Positions 26,544 through 37,042 of a DNA stretch of 64,000 nucleotides are shown here, one piece after another. Positions within the stretch are counted from its first letter, which is position 1. Every line of letters starts with the position of its first letter. The stretch comes from Spisula solida (lineage: Eukaryota > Mollusca > Bivalvia > Venerida > Mactridae), in assembly GCA_947247005.1 (NCBI GenBank), contig OX365946.1, positions 9,308,453-9,372,452 of the forward strand, in the 5' to 3' direction. The position numbers and the translations under genes were made by a program. The notes under the pieces are model-generated. The model was given only the letters and a program-made list of their open reading frames with translations, was not told the DNA's origin and searched no databases.

Positions 26544-29281
26544 TCAATAAATCTTAAATCCAGTGAAGCCAAAAGCAGCGAACACGGTCACATCTGTGTG
26601 ATGATGCAGCTCTAGCCACAAACTTTCACCTGCATTGGCGTGGGTTATCACATTTTAAGATGACATACTATTTCGAACATTATATTGAGGGAGCTGTAGC
26701 GCTGAGTTGGCTATTTGAACCCCGTCTTTCACAAGAATTGTATATCCATATCCCCGATTGCGGAATACATCTATTGCGAAGAAATATGTCCCACTGACTG
26801 GAACAGTAAATATTGCAGTATGAACATTATACCCATTACCGTCATTAACAAAAACCTTGTCGAACTTAATTAACCTTGTTCCATTATCTACTTCTACCGG
26901 TATTTGAGAATGGGTCTGTATCGTATAAAGTGAGAAAGCAACGTGCTTTGACGCTGTAGCATCTATACGTTTTTGGAGTTCCATTGATGGACGTTTGTGC
27001 CCGAACTGTTCTGCAAGGTTAAATCTCGAACTTTTCATAATTTCGATGTCACCAATATTCTTTTTATGAACATTACCATGTAAATGCTCATAATAAAACC
27101 GATCGGATGTTAGACTCTCAGTGACATTGTTGTTATCATCATTAGGATAGTCCGACACTCCATACTGGTTTGATGATTTCAAATGTTCCACCACTTTATA
27201 TATCGGTTTATCTAATTCATTATGATAGTCCTGCTCTGTTGAGTATTCGGTCCCTGTAAGACAAGACGCCAGTTCCACTTCAAGTTGTTTAATCTTAGTT
27301 TCCATGGAAACAGTTAGCAAATTCTGTTGTTGAATCATCTTGCCAGCCGCTTCTTTCTCGTGGCTACGAGTAACGAATCTATTGCAGTTTGCTGCTCATA
27401 AAGCTTGGATTCCAGTGCAGTCATTCTGTCAATTTGCTGTTGTTTTAAGATTGGATTCCAGATCAGTCATTCTGCCATTTTGCTGTCGAATCACGGATTC
27501 GATTGCATTCATAATATCCTCATTGCAATGTTCACATACCTTAGTGCTCTGACTTTATGAACAAACAGTCTGTAAATATCTCTGACCACCACATTTTCAA
27601 AATCTACTCCGTCCAGATCTGAATGTGTTAACACTACTTGGAAGCAAGTCGCAAACAGAACGAACAGACGTTACGCACGAAACTGGTGTCTTTTCGATAA
27701 ATCGAACGTAATGCCTGGAATTAGTGTGCCTAATTCATATAATTAACGTACTACTATAAAGTCCTGTATATCGACGGAGCATACATGGAGCTTCGTTCTT
27801 ATGTACATATTTAAATAATATCGTTTTTTATAAGAATTATATACTACATTTTAAAAAGAAAGTGACGTCAAAAAACGGTGTCACACGTTGCGTCCAAAGC
27901 AAGACAGCGGGATGCATCAACATGCTGTGTCGATATTTTTTTATATGCAAACAATTAGCGTTTGATCGTGATTTTAGGAAACTGTCATCAGATGTCACAA
28001 ATAAGACCAATGCAAGAATAATTATAGAATAAACACATTTTAGCTATCACTAATAAATACAATGACACTATTGTTTTAATGAATTTTTACCTAATATATA
28101 TCCGCACAATAATGTACTAGTTATTTTAGGTATTGTCATCACTGTGAATTTTATTTCATTTATAAACACGTAACTTGGAATTGTCCCAACGTTATAATGA
28201 CGTCACAACGGACGGTATTACGCAATATATTTTGAAAAAAATGTATATATAATTACAATTTCATACGGTAAAAATTCAATGAAGTAGATTTTGAATACAT
28301 AATTATGCATATATTCTGTGTTAAGCAACTAGTATAAATAGCAACCGTATTGCTTGAAAGTGACAAATAAACGAAATGAAGACTAATGTCCCATGAACGT
28401 TTTTACGTCATTACGATGATCGTTTATTAAAATTTAAGATAATCGGGATCATGTATTCGGGTGAGAAAAATTGTTAAAATATAACAAAATGGTGTTTACT
28501 GTGGTATTTTGTCCTAGGACTAATACGTATATGCACATTTTATATTACGTTATAATTGTCCAGTAAAATGTCCCATATAACGAAAATATTCATTTTCGTC
28601 GTTGTTTCGCGGTATACACATTGCATTACGCTTCATGGTGAGCAAATATGCGCCGTTACATTCTTTTAATTATTTGAAGTATTAAATGGCAGACTATTAC
28701 CTACCGTGCTGTGTAATTTGTTTTCACAGGCTTTAAATTTTAATGCGATTTTTCAAGCGTCAGATTTGTCCAGTGGAATGTCCCATACGACGTTTTTTAC
28801 TAGTACATGTATGACGAATTTATTGCATTACAAATAGCGTTTGTCAAAAATGCATGAGCCACAATATATCTATTGTCGATAATAATATTAACACTAATAA
28901 TAATTATTACTGTTTATATTATCGACAATTCTATAAAAATATAGCTTTATTCGATACCGATTCCGATTATTTGAAGTAATTCTGTAGATTTCTAATGATA
29001 CGGGAATAGTCGGGTAGTGTCATAACATGCCGCCATTTTCAAAACAAATATGTTGTCAGAGAGAGAGAGAGAGAGAGGGGAGAGAGAGAGCACATGCGTA
29101 TAGAATACCCTCAATATATAATTATCTTCTTATGCATGATCCATTGAATCAAAGTATAAACTTAACTGCTAGACGTCGTAAACAAACACGCAAAAGTCGA
29201 CGTTTACGTCGTTTTTTGGCGCAACTTTTTTATGTACAAATTTCGTGCGTAACGTCACAGTAAACCCATAATGACCGGCAT
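26544..29281 (-). pseudogene. C1q copy 1: split by a transposon and frameshifted
   Basis: A former secreted C1q-domain gene, read on the minus strand. Its ATG (29279-29281) and first eight to nine codons (MPVIMGLL) remain at 29257-29281 beside their promoter. A 1,590-bp transposon (27667-29256) follows, then the rest of the gene (27666-26544). The body shows the signal-peptide core, CEHC (the CxxC motif), two 15-residue coiled-coil units, the linker, and a C1q domain with NDGNGYNVHTAIFTVPVSGT. At least three frameshifts fall between 27339 and 27560. A TAA at 26655 replaces an expected Asn-type codon, after which the frame continues (NVITHANAGES) to GFKIY and TGA at 26544. A few residues near TVFAAFG are deleted relative to paralogs. 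Clearly non-functional. Confidence 0.88.
27667..29256. mobile_element. 1,590-bp DNA transposon inserted in C1q copy 1
   Basis: The ends are perfect 16-bp inverted repeats, GACGTTACGCACGAAA. They are flanked by ACA on both sides (27664-27666 and 29257-29259), a 3-bp target duplication. Removing the element rejoins the C1q frame at codon 8-9 in agreement with the intact paralog at 31960-33006, which independently proves the boundaries. The interior is AT-rich with no transposase. It includes a (GA)n run at 29059-29089 and two related TGTCCCATAYRACG segments near 28569 and 28778. Superfamily unknown. Confidence 0.88.
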
Positions 29282-29440
29282 AAGACAGCACCGCTTTAAA
29301 AAAGTGATTACGTCTACACTTTCTATAATCACGGAATTAGATAACGTGTTTAGTAATATACATGTACATTCGTGCTAAAATGAATGTATATATCAAAACA
29401 GACAAGACAGAGTTCGTCTTTAGTGTTCTATAATTTCAAC
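29282..29440 (-). promoter_or_regulatory. Promoter copy of C1q copy 1
   Basis: This shares the AGTGATTACGTC...CACTTTCTATA block with the upstream regions of C1q copies 2 and 3, a TATATA-like site (about 29388-29394), and the conserved segment just beyond it. The GATAAG seen in the other copies is GACAAG here. It also carries about 45 bp of extra sequence between block and TATA. Confidence 0.6.
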
Positions 29441-29490
29441 GGACGAACTTACGATTGTTAGTTTTGTTGCTTAATATACAAAATAAAGTA

Positions 29491-29728
29491 GTGTGAAGTT
29501 GGCTCGACATACGACATTTAAAAAATCGAATATCGTGACTCACAACATACGGCATTGGGTGACGACATTAAAAAAATCATAAAAATTCGAATGTCGTCCT
29601 CCAATGTCGTATGTCTTGAGTCACGACTTTTGATTTATAATGATTTTTTAAATGTCGTCCTCAACGCAATATGTCGTGAGTCACGACTTTTGATTTTTTG
29701 AATGTTGTATGCCGAACCAACTTCACAC
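29491..29728. mobile_element. 238-bp MITE with GTGTGAAGTTGG ends
   Basis: The terminal inverted repeats begin GTGTGAAGTTGG and extend imperfectly through CGACATACGACATT. Internally there are alternating copies of ATGTCGT and GAGTCACGAC words in both orientations, so the whole element can fold back. Non-coding; family not assigned. Confidence 0.65.
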
Positions 29729-29955
29729 AGCTAATCTAGATTAACAAATAAATACAATTGCATTGCAAAATATACAATACAAATGTCGGTTTAAAGGAAT
29801 AGATATAATTATATTTATGCCTGCCTGCCTGCCGGCCGGCCCTGCACCATGTCGTCAATCTCGGTTTGTAAAGAGGACGTGACATCAAGTAAATATGGTT
29901 TCCGTTTCCGGTTTTGGCAGATTCTGTTTTACCTTGTTATTGGCTATTGTATATT

Positions 29956-30094
29956 CGAGGGTCATCCGTTAAAGTTCGTAGACACATATCATTGTAAATA
30001 TATCTGTTAAAACACAACCATAAACATAAAATTTTCTAAAACTCATATCTATTCGTTTTTAGGAGCAGTCGAAGAACTTTAGGGATGACCCTCG
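29956..30094. mobile_element. 139-bp mariner-style MITE in a duplicated upstream block
   Basis: The inverted ends are CGAGGGTCATCC and GGATGACCCTCG, with AAAGTTC next to each. Paralogous blocks at 34358 and 38445 read uninterrupted across this site as TGTATATAAATRGTATATC. This gives an empty-site comparison. Insertion at a TA is likely. The CGAGGG-type terminus is usual for Tc1/mariner relatives. Confidence 0.65.
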
Positions 30095-30265
30095 TATTAT
30101 CAAAGATATCTCTTTTTAACCCCTGGCGTCTGGGCCTGTGTTCGCGTAAGTTATTTGGTAAATTTCTATTTCAGTATTTCTCATATACCGATTAAGGCAA
30201 AGAGGTTTCGACGTAGAGCTTTACAGCGATTAAACAAGTGTTTTCCAAAAATACCCCTTAGCTCC

Positions 30266-30440
30266 TTTGATGAACATTTGCGCACGAACCGTTCTGCAAG
30301 GTAAAATCTCGATTTTTTCATATTTCATAAGACAGCAACGCTTTAAATAAGTGATTACGTCGACACTTTCTATAATGAATACATATCAAGTATAATATCC
30401 AAAATGATAAGACAAAGTTCGTCTTTAGTGTTCAGGGTAC
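30266..30440 (-). pseudogene. C1q copy 2: relic fused to its promoter
   Basis: 30266-30325 matches an internal linker segment of C1q copy 1 (26985-27045; shared words GTTCTGCAAGGT and AAATCTCGA). It is joined directly to an ATG (30326-30328) and the promoter block that follows (30329-30440). That block has the AGTGATTACGTCGACACTTTC sequence, an ATAATATCC in place of TATATATCC, and GATAAG. The signal peptide, coiled coil and C1q domain are gone. It is the product of a large deletion within an old gene copy. Confidence 0.7.
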
Positions 30441-31181
30441 TGTTTTATCAAAGCACTTACGAAAATCTGAAAGTTACGATCAAATTTAAATTCTTTATAA
30501 TTCATTAACAATTGCAAATTGATGACGGATATTATTCGTAGGAGTTCCTTTACTGAATCATTATTAGTTTTACAGCTCCATTTACCGCACTATATATTTT
30601 TTAATAAATTATAAAGAATTTAAATTTGATCGTACGATTATGATTTGCGTAAGTGCGTTGATAAAACACTACCCTGGTTTCAACGGCGAACTTACGATAC
30701 GTGTTTTTAGATTTGTTGTTTATACAAAATTATTTCACAATTTTGATTTACCAATCAAATACAAGTGTATTTCAAAATTTACAGCACAGATGTCGGCGTA
30801 TTGGAATATATATAATTATATTTATGCCTGTCTGCCTGCCCGCCATGCCCCGACCAACAACCTCGGTTTGCAGAGTACAGGTGATTTTAAGTAAAATTGG
30901 GAAGCTTCTTTGTTTCCTTGGCTTTGTCTTTTGTATATAAATAGTATATCTTTTTAATCCCTTATCTATTTCTGTAACATGTTAGAAATGTAAGTCTGTA
31001 AAAAGAACAGAACAGAACATAATGGGTTTGTTTACCTATATGGGCGATCTCTCACTATGTTTATGACAAAAGAAGTTGGTTATCCTCCTATTAATATTTA
31101 GATCTGGGTTGGTATTCAATATTGATCTTATTTAATTAGAAAATAAGGATAGCCAATCATATCGCCTATTACTGACTAAGA
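30441..31181. other. Duplicated C1q upstream block, no gene
   Basis: This contains a copy of the sequence found upstream of other C1q genes (the GAACTTACGAT segment, the CTGCCTGCCCGCC segment near 30830, and TGTATATAAATAGTATATC near 30935). A near-identical block lies at 38230-38600. Short open frames within it are incidental. Confidence 0.65.
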
Positions 31182-31521
31182 GTACATTGATTGGTTCAAT
31201 GGTGCTTCTAAATTATGTTATTAGAAAACACGATTCAAAGCGGAACTATATCTTGTTTTCATCTGAATTTCACCATGTTTTATCACTGTTGTGAAAAAAT
31301 CGCCTTAATCTCTTTCTGTTACACACAATCTGATTGACTACAGTTAAATGTGTATCCAGGGGTGGTAGTCAATCTGAGTGTGTGTAACAGGAAAGAGATT
31401 AAGGCGATTTTTTACAGTGATAAAACATGGTGAAATTCAGATGAAAACAAGATATAGTTCCGCTTTGAATCGTGTTTTCTAATTACAGAATTTAGAAGCA
31501 CCATTGAACCAATCAATGTAC
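31182..31521. repeat. Large imperfect palindrome, about 160-bp arms
   Basis: The left arm 31182-31341 and right arm 31365-31521 are reverse complements at roughly nine in ten positions, with a 23-bp loop. Only the right arm exists at the matching place in the paralogous block at 38660-38815. The left arm therefore probably arose by inverted duplication of flanking sequence in this copy. Confidence 0.8.
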
Positions 31522-31959
31522 CGTTGGTATGTGCTATTCACTGGTCATGTCGATGCATACAGCAGGCACATTGTAAAATGTGAAATCTGATCCACTGTAC
31601 TGGCCTTCATGCAAGGGTGACTCATTAATCTCACGTCAAGCAAGGGCTGGCTTTACCAACACAGTACAAGAACGTATCTACAGCGCATTTCTAGTTACTA
31701 ATTATTTGTGTGCGACAACCGAACAGAAATAAATGAATAAATAAAGACACCATATTTGCTTGATTATTGACCACAATACATGTACATTATATAAACGATT
31801 CTAAAATTGACTTCTGGCATAATCATTAATGAACTCAGAGACTGTTGTAAGCAGAGTCTGTAAGATTTCAAACACTTTCGGATCAGCCTGCATATAGAAC
31901 ATTGAGATAATACAATACGTAGCTGTCATATTCATCCAGTACTGTAATTTTCCTTGAAT

Positions 31960-33006
31960 CTAGTATATTTTAAATCCACTGAATGTTACTCCTCTGTAAT
32001 CAGACGAACTGATTAAAGTCACATTGATTATGTGATATAACTCTACCCACAAACTTTCCCCTTCATTGGCGTGAACTATCGCACCATTAGATGACATGTC
32101 ATCTTCCCTTTCTTTTGAATGTGCCAATGCAGAAGCTACAATCACACCATCTTTTACAAGACGTACAGCAGCGTACCCAAAATGGAGAAGCACAGAAAAT
32201 GAGAAGAAGTATGTCCCAGTGGTTGGAACAGTAAAAATTCCAGTATGAACATTATATCCGTTACCGTCATTAATCAAAACCTCGTCGAACTTAATCAATC
32301 TTGCACCGTTATCTTCTGCTTCATAATGTGTCAGCTTGCTTAAGTAGGTTGAGAAAGCTACATGAACTGAAGTCGTACTTTGATGAGCCTGACGGACATG
32401 AGCTTTATTTCTCAAACTATTTCCAGCGAAACTTTTTGCAGTCTTCATTTCGCCAACAGTTTGTCTATCTTCACTGGCATTGTTAGTGTCATCATTGCGC
32501 GACACTCCATACTGATACGAGGTTTCCAACTGGTTCAGAACTTTGCTTGTCAGTTTATCTGATTCATGACGAACGTTCTGTTTTGTAATGTGTTCGATTC
32601 CTGTTAGACAAGACGCCAGTTTCATTTCGTGTAGTTTAATCTTAGTTGCCGTGGAAACAATTCGCATATTCTGTTGTTGAATCATCATGTCAGTCGCTTC
32701 TTTCTCTTTAGTGTGTAATTGTGTGGCTGCGAGTAACGAATCTATTGCAGTTTGCTGTTGTAGAAACTTGGATTCCAGTTCAGTAATTCTGTCATTTTGC
32801 TGTCGAATCACGGATTCCATCGCATTGATAATATCCTCATTGCAAGTTTCACACACCTTAGTGATCGGGCTTTTAGGAGCAAACAAACTGTTAATATCTC
32901 TGGCATTCACATTCCCAGAATCTAGTCTGTCTATATCTGAATGTGTTAACACTTCTTGGAAGAAAATTACAAACAGAACGAACAGTAAATCCATTGTTAC
33001 TGGCAT
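31960..33006 (-). CDS. Secreted C1q-domain protein (C1q copy 3, intact)
   Basis: A single-exon gene of 348 residues from ATG 33006. A second in-frame ATG at 32994 matches the start used by the paralogs. A hydrophobic signal peptide ending near LTHS is followed by a short linker, CETC (residues 52-55, possible inter-chain disulfides), and one 15-residue coiled-coil unit NDRITELESKFLQQQ. A further helical segment with IQQQN repeats and a charged variable linker follow. The C1q domain is complete (about 214-348), with the conserved NDGNGYNVHTGIFTVP and GTYFFSFSV strands and the terminal FSGFKIY. In bivalves such proteins are secreted multimeric recognition or immune molecules. That role is inferred from the family. 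It has a TATA box and GATA site upstream. This copy has the shortest stalk of the cluster and no visible defect. Confidence 0.93.
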   Translation of the reverse strand: MPVTMDLLFVLFVIFFQEVLTHSDIDRLDSGNVNARDINSLFAPKSPITKVCETCNEDIINAMESVIRQQNDRITELESKFLQQQTAIDSLLAATQLHTKEKEATDMMIQQQNMRIVSTATKIKLHEMKLASCLTGIEHITKQNVRHESDKLTSKVLNQLETSYQYGVSRNDDTNNASEDRQTVGEMKTAKSFAGNSLRNKAHVRQAHQSTTSVHVAFSTYLSKLTHYEAEDNGARLIKFDEVLINDGNGYNVHTGIFTVPTTGTYFFSFSVLLHFGYAAVRLVKDGVIVASALAHSKEREDDMSSNGAIVHANEGESLWVELYHIINVTLISSSDYRGVTFSGFKIY

Positions 33007-33120
33007 AGGACAGCACCACCCTCAAAAAAGTGATTACGTCGACACTTTCTATAGTGAATAAATAGCAAGTATATATCCAAACAGATAAGACAAAGCTCGT
33101 GTTCTAGTTTCAACGGCGAA
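33007..33120 (-). promoter_or_regulatory. Promoter of C1q copy 3
   Basis: TATATAT lies at 33070-33076, about 64 bp upstream of the ATG. GATAAG on the plus strand at 33084-33089 (CTTATC reading toward the gene) lies just beyond it. The same TATA-plus-GATA arrangement is conserved upstream of C1q copy 5. The proximal TGATTACGTCGACACTTTC block is shared with copies 1 and 2. Confidence 0.6.
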
Positions 33121-33240
33121 CTTACGATAAGAGTTGTTAGATTTGTTGTTTATAGAAAATTATTTCACAATCTTGATTTACCATTCAAATACAGTTACAA
33201 TTTAATGTATGCAACACAGATGTCGGTCTAGTGGAATATA

Positions 33241-34213
33241 CGAGGGGTGATCAACAAATACGCGGAAAAGTGCTGTTATTTATTTATTCGTCATTGTAAG
33301 TCGTTGAAACTTTTTTAAACATGCAGATAAAATCATTTCAAATTGATTCACCGCTGACCGTCAATATTAACCACAGTCAGAACGAACGCGGTTTCCTATG
33401 GCAACGTCACTCGACGTCATGCGGCCCAAATTTTCATATTTTCCAACGTTACACGTAGCAAACGATGACGAATCATTGGTGCGTTTGTAATATTATAATT
33501 TTCTAAAGGGAGGGGTACGAATATGCAATGATATAACATTACATTTATTATTAAAAAGAAATGTTTTTACGTCAAAATTCCGTTTTAGAGCTATTTGCTT
33601 CGAAGTTATTGTCGGAAAATGAGTGTGATTCAGAAATCGGCGGCGAAAATTAGTGTTGCGAATGAAATGTCATAAAATACCAATGACAATATTGCAAAAA
33701 GCAACTAATATGTAATAGCATACAAAACAGGTGTCTATTTTGCATATTCTCTCATATGTAGCCATGTGAAATAAACGCCAACATGCGAATGGGCTTTACG
33801 ACGTCAATGACGTCAAATTACGTCATCAGTATTAAAGTTCCCCTCAGCTAATTCTCATAATTAAGATGCAAGTTTCAAAGAAAACAAATGATTTTCGGTT
33901 GATAGGTCTATGAAGTGTATCTGGTTGTACAGCTATTTTTTGAGAATCATTCAATGCGTTATACGGTATGAATTGTGCCACGAATAAGTATTGATATTGA
34001 TATACGTAACGACGTCGCGATGACGTTGGGTCGGTGTCGCCATAGTGACGCTACGATTTCTATGTTTTTTCACCAAATATTTCCTTGGGCTTAATGTTTT
34101 TCTAGATATGTTTTTGTAATACTCCAATCTATTACCAGACCGATTTTCTTAAATATTGGTCACGTAACAAAGATTTCAGAGCACTTTTCCGCGTATTTGT
34201 TGATCACCCCTCG
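33241..34213. mobile_element. 973-bp Tc1/mariner-style element, non-autonomous
   Basis: It has near-perfect inverted termini of about 35 bp, beginning CGAGGGGTGATCAACAAATA, with TA on both sides (33239-33240 and 34214-34215). Paralogous upstream blocks at about 30804 and 38315 show the uninterrupted target (GGAATATATATAATTATATT). Both the TA duplication and the CGAGGGG terminus fit the Tc1/mariner superfamily. No transposase frame survives in the 973 bp. Confidence 0.85.
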
Positions 34214-35269
34214 TATGTCACTATATTTATGCCTGCCTGTCCCACAGCCCGCCATTCACCCGTTGTAAATCTCAGTTTATGGAGTGGAAGTGATATCAAG
34301 TAAAATTGGGTTCAATAACCGGTTTGGACAGCTTCTATGTTTCCTTGAATTTGGCTATTGTATATAAATGGTATATCTTTTTAACCCCTGGCGTCTGGGC
34401 CTGAGTTTGCGTACGTTATTTGGCAAATTTCGTTTTCAGAGTATTTCTCATTTTATATTATAACTTTTCCGATCAAGTCAACGGGGTTCTACGTAGAGCT
34501 CTACAGCGATTCAATAAGTGTTTTCCAAAAAATACCCCTTAGCTCATTGTGGATTTGTATTTCCAGAAGACCCATGTACTTCCAACCGACGCGTTATCGC
34601 TTTGTGTTACACGCTATCTGACTGGCTAGAAATGAACGTCTGCCAAAGTAATTTGGGTGTCAGCATATAAACATTTGGATCTGAATATTCATTTAACTCT
34701 AGTCAAACAGCGTGTAACAGAAAGCGATTCGGGCGGTATCACGTGATAAAAGCATGTAAAATTCAGTTGAAAACTGGATAGTTCCGCTTTAAATCGTGTT
34801 AACTCGTTACAAAATTTAGAAAAGGTTGATACTCGCAATCTTTGGCAAAGACCATTTACCATTGACCTGGGCTATTGAATGTGTATGTAGCTGGATTCAG
34901 CTGGTACTTGGTCAAATTGGTAAAACGAGAAATTGGATCCAGATACACAGTCCTTCATGCGAAAGTGCACATGACTCAATGAATCTGCGTCGAACAAGGA
35001 TTCGCTTTGGAGATTCCTTAGTAGAGTATCGTATCTACAATTATTTGTGTACGATAACCAAACATACACGTAGATATATAAATAAAGACATTATTTTAGT
35101 CTGATTATATATTGAACGTACTAAATGTATGCGATTCGAACAAAGACCTCGTACGTACGATTTCAAACAATTCCGGATCAGCCAACATTGAGAATATTGT
35201 GATAGAAAACACATAATAATAATGCACAGGTCTGTCATATTTGTCCGATATTGATATTTCCCCTTGAAT
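34214..35269. other. C1q upstream block and 3' flank of C1q copy 4
   Basis: 34214-34550 continues the duplicated block of C1q copy 3 (GCCTGCCTG, TGTATATAAATGG, CCCCTGGCGTCTGGGCCTG). At 34600-34810 there are paired GTAACACGCT/AGCGTGTAACA words forming a diverged hairpin related to the 31182 palindrome. No gene. Confidence 0.55.
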
Positions 35270-36466
35270 CTAGTATATCTTAAATCCACTGAATGTTACT
35301 CCCCTGTAATCAGGCTGACTGACTAAAGTCACATTGATTTTGTGATATATCCCCAACCACATACTTTCACCTGCATTGACGTGTGTTATAACACTATTGG
35401 ATGACATGTCTTGCATTCCAGATTGAAAGTTACTTGCCACTACGGACGTTACAATCACACCATCTTTTACAAGACGAACAGCAGCGTACCCCATATGGAG
35501 AAGCACAGAAAATGAGAAGAAGTATGTCCCAGTGGCTGGAACAGTAAAGATTCCAGTATGAACGTTATACCCATTGCCGTCATTAATCAAAACCTCGTCG
35601 AATTTAATCAACCTCTCTCCGTAATCTTCTGCTTGATAATGTGTCCACTTGCTTAAATAGGTTGAGAAAGCGATGTGCATTGATATCGAGCCATCTAAAC
35701 CTCTTTGGATATACTTTGATGAACTTTTGGACATAACCTGTCTTGCAAGTTTAAATCTCGAGCCTTTAACATTTTCCAATTCACCAATATCCTCTTTATT
35801 TACATTCCCATGTAAATGGTCATGATTAAATCGGTTGTATGTTAGTCTGTCAGGGTCATTGTTGTTATCATCATTTGGATTATCCGACACCCCATACTGG
35901 TTTGATGTTTTTAAATGGTCCACTACTTTATATATAGGTTTATCTAATTCATTTTGAGGGTTCTGCTCTGTCGAGTATTCGGTACCTGTTAGAGAAGACG
36001 CGAGTTCCACTTCAAGTTGTTTAATCTAAGTGTCCATTGAAACAATTCGCACATTCTGTTGTTGAAGAACCATGTCAGTTGCTTCTTTCTCTTTGGTTAG
36101 TAATTGTGTGGCTACAAGTAACGAATCTATCGCACCTTGTTGTTGTAGAAACTTGGATTCCAGTTCAGTAATTCTGTCATTGTGTTGCTGTTGAAGCTTG
36201 GATTCCAGTTCAGTTATTTTGTCATTGTGTTGCTGTTGAAGCTTGGATTCCAGTTCAGTTATTTTGTCATTGTGTTGCTGTTGAAGCTTGGATTCCAGTT
36301 CAGTTATTTTGTCATTGTGCTGCCTAACCACGGATTTCGGGCTTTTAGGAGCAAACTGACCATTAATGTCTGTGACTACCACATTTCCAGAATCTAGTCC
36401 GTCCAGATCTGAATGCGTTAACACTTCTTGGAAGCAAGTCACCAAGAGAACGAATGGCGACCACAT
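35270..36466 (-). pseudogene. C1q copy 4: one in-frame TAG
   Basis: Apart from one codon this is a full-length paralog of 399 codons from ATG 36466 (MWSPF start). Codon 147 is TAG (36026-36028) where paralogs have AAG in METKIKQ. The frame is otherwise open to the normal end FSGFKIY. The signal peptide is present. The segment carrying CxxC and the following helix is deleted (APKSPKSVVRQ), and four 15-residue units HND(K/R)ITELESKLQQQ lie at residues 50-110. Three of the four are almost identical at DNA level (36196-36330), so they expanded recently. The C1q domain spans about the last 135 codons. The TATA box seen in copies 3 and 5 is mutated to TAATTAG. Most likely a young pseudogene. Readthrough or polymorphism cannot be excluded. 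Confidence 0.85.
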
Positions 36467-36990
36467 CGTTGCAGACAAAAGTAAGCAACGCTGAATGATT
36501 GTGTCGGCGCTTATTTAAATGACTACTGTCCTGTAATTAGCAAACAGATAAGATTGTGTTTATCATGTGTATACTTACCGATATTTTAAATGCGAACTTT
36601 CAGTTATAGAGATTACATTTCGAACAGTTGTTTATCAATGTAACACTAATGTCAGTCGAATGCACTTGAATTATACTTACATTTGGTCTAAACTGCAATA
36701 TCAAATATGTAAATTCAAAATGGATTTAATTCATCCGCACGTCCACCTGTCTGCCCCGGTCGCCTTACAACCTCCACTTGAAGATAGCTAGAATATAGTA
36801 CCATCTTTTATATTCTGGCTTGAAGACATATTCTATGTTTCATTTAGTTTGGATACAGTATATAAATGATAATCTTAACCACTGACCTCTTGGCCTGTGT
36901 GGGGTAATTTTGTATTTAAGGATAGTTCGCATATACCGTTTAAGGAGCATCAATGAAACCTCGTATACTATATATAACATAACATAACAT
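36467..36990 (-). promoter_or_regulatory. Upstream region of C1q copy 4
   Basis: Nearly colinear with 40413-40890 upstream of C1q copy 5. It keeps CAGATAAGATTG (36543-36554, GATA site), but the adjacent TATATATAG of copy 5 is changed to TAATTAG. A nearer TATTTAAAT (36512-36520) might substitute. (AACAT)n-type repeats occur at 36978-37000. Confidence 0.5.
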
Positions 36991-37042
36991 AACATATACT
37001 AGTAGATGGTGATTTTTCTTTCTACACCTTCCACCAATTCCA

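Noticed and set aside
36182..36397. Plus-strand open frame of repeated LLLKLGFQFSYFVIV units
   Set aside because: It is the antisense of the 45-bp coiled-coil repeats of C1q copy 4. A repeat length divisible by three keeps the opposite strand open.
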